DNA of 13,731 bases from Bacillota bacterium (GTDB lineage: Bacteria; Bacillota; Clostridia; Christensenellales; CAG-138). Made by a program: the position numbers and the translations under genes. Under the pieces are notes generated by a model that worked only from the letters and a program-made list of their open reading frames with translations, did no database searches and was not told where the DNA came from. Positions 13,050 to 13,731 of this stretch are shown one piece after another. The DNA is taken from the NCBI GenBank assembly GCA_023435855.1, contig JAEZLG010000231.1, positions 1 through 13,731 on the forward strand. The letters are read 5' to 3'. Each line of letters starts with the position of its first letter. Position 1 is the first letter of the stretch.

Positions 13050-13731
13050 TTATTTCTGGCGCTTATAAAACGGCAGCACAATGCGTTGTGCCAAAAGTTT
13101 TTTGCCGCGTACGTCAATGAAAAACTCGTCACAGTCGCTCTTGTCGAGGTTAACAAGCGCCATAGCGTAGTTGCCGCCCAAACTCGGTGCGGGAGAGCCT
13201 GAGGTGACATGGCCTACAAGTTCTTCTTTGGCATAAACATCCGCGTGCTCACGAGCAATGCCGCGGTCGATGAGCTTTAAACCTATCCGCATCCTCTTGG
13301 GCGGGTTTTTGACCATAGCGTCCTTGCCGATGAATTCAGGTTTATTGAGCTTCACGCAAAACGCGATGTTGGTTTCAAGCGGGGTGATGGTAGAGTCCAT
13401 TTCATGCCCGTAAAGAGGCATGCCCGCCTCAAAGCGCAGCGTGTCGCGCGCGCCGAGACCGCAGGGGAGAAGGCCTACATTTTTGCCTGCGTCAAGAAGC
13501 GCTTTGTGAAGCTTTATGGCATCTTTGGGTGCGCAATAAAACTCCACGCCGTCCTCGCCGGTGTAGCCTGTACGGGAAACAAGGCAGGAAACGCCGTAAA
13601 CGCTAAGGTTTTCGGTGAAGCTGTAATTTTTCTCAGGTATCCCATCGTGAACGCCTGCAGCTGTCAGCACTTCTAAGAAACGCGGCCCCTGTAAAGCTAG
13701 CTGTGCATAATCGGCACTCTCGTTCGTAACC
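13050..13731 (-). CDS. gcvT: Glycine cleavage system T protein (aminomethyltransferase), C-terminal part, cut by the window edge
   Basis: This protein transfers the methylene group from lipoyl-GcvH to tetrahydrofolate and releases ammonia. The frame continues to the end of the window with no start codon needed: the most upstream residues read VTNESADYAQLALQGPRFLE, matching the conserved N-x-S-x-x-Y-A-x-L-A-L-Q-G-P region in the middle of GcvT. About 227 codons are present, against about 360-370 in the whole family, so roughly the first 140 are missing. Other landmarks are SRTGYTGEDGVEFY (folate-site acidic region), L-G-A-R-D-T-L-R-F-E-A-G and the C-terminal G-H-V-T-S-G barrel. It is the most upstream visible gene of the operon. 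A glycine riboswitch, if any, would lie outside the window. Confidence 0.97.
   Translation of the reverse strand, partial: VTNESADYAQLALQGPRFLEVLTAAGVHDGIPEKNYSFTENLSVYGVSCLVSRTGYTGEDGVEFYCAPKDAIKLHKALLDAGKNVGLLPCGLGARDTLRFEAGMPLYGHEMDSTITPLETNIAFCVKLNKPEFIGKDAMVKNPPKRMRIGLKLIDRGIAREHADVYAKEELVGHVTSGSPAPSLGGNYAMALVNLDKSDCDEFFIDVRGKKLLAQRIVLPFYKRQK

Overview
This window is a chromosomal origin region from a member of the Bacillota, most likely class Clostridia and a probable spore-former. Four things point there: the conserved rpmH-rnpA-yidD-yidC-jag block diverging from dnaA-dnaN, an oriC with DnaA boxes on both sides of dnaA plus a DnaA-trio unwinding element before dnaN, a CwlD-type spore-cortex amidase, and a split glycine decarboxylase (gcvPA + gcvPB). 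The species is not identifiable by eye. Base composition looks intermediate.

Left arm (1-3131, minus strand). Reading leftwards from a near-perfect sigma-A promoter (TTGACA-18-TATAAT, 3278-3307) come rpmH (L34, 44 codons), a hairpin-rich spacer with an attenuator-like stem, rnpA, yidD (ATGA overlap), yidC/spoIIIJ and jag/khpB (ATGA overlap). A hairpin follows jag. The far-left edge carries a plus-strand terminator and perhaps the last codons of another gene, so the usual mnmE-mnmG continuation is absent.

Origin core (3132-5207). The divergent intergenic region holds the rpmH promoter, a good dnaA promoter (TTGCCA-17-TATCAT), a terminator-like hairpin inside the dnaA leader, and three DnaA boxes just before dnaA. 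After dnaA lie at least five more boxes, a GC cluster and a run of trinucleotides (five CTA of seven). This is the arrangement of the Bacillus-type basal unwinding element. dnaN follows and ends in a strong terminator.

Right arm (6381-13731, all minus strand, so head-on to a rightward fork). It contains a VanX/DdpX-like D-Ala-D-Ala dipeptidase downstream of cwlD, an intergenic region (7824-8254) with an unexpected third DnaA-box cluster, an M32 metallocarboxypeptidase, and the glycine cleavage operon gcvT(partial)-gcvH-gcvPA-gcvPB. recF, gyrB and gyrA, the usual genes after dnaN, are missing here, so the neighbourhood looks rearranged on both sides of the origin.

The genes fall into replication initiation (dnaA, oriC, dnaN), translation, RNA processing and membrane insertion (rpmH, rnpA, yidD, yidC, jag), cell-wall or spore peptidoglycan work (cwlD, dipeptidase), and one-carbon/glycine metabolism (gcv). 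I see no defence system, CRISPR array or intact mobile element. The most interesting material is regulatory DNA: the third DnaA-box cluster, a 14-bp sequence it shares with the dnaA leader, and the terminator-like hairpin in that leader.
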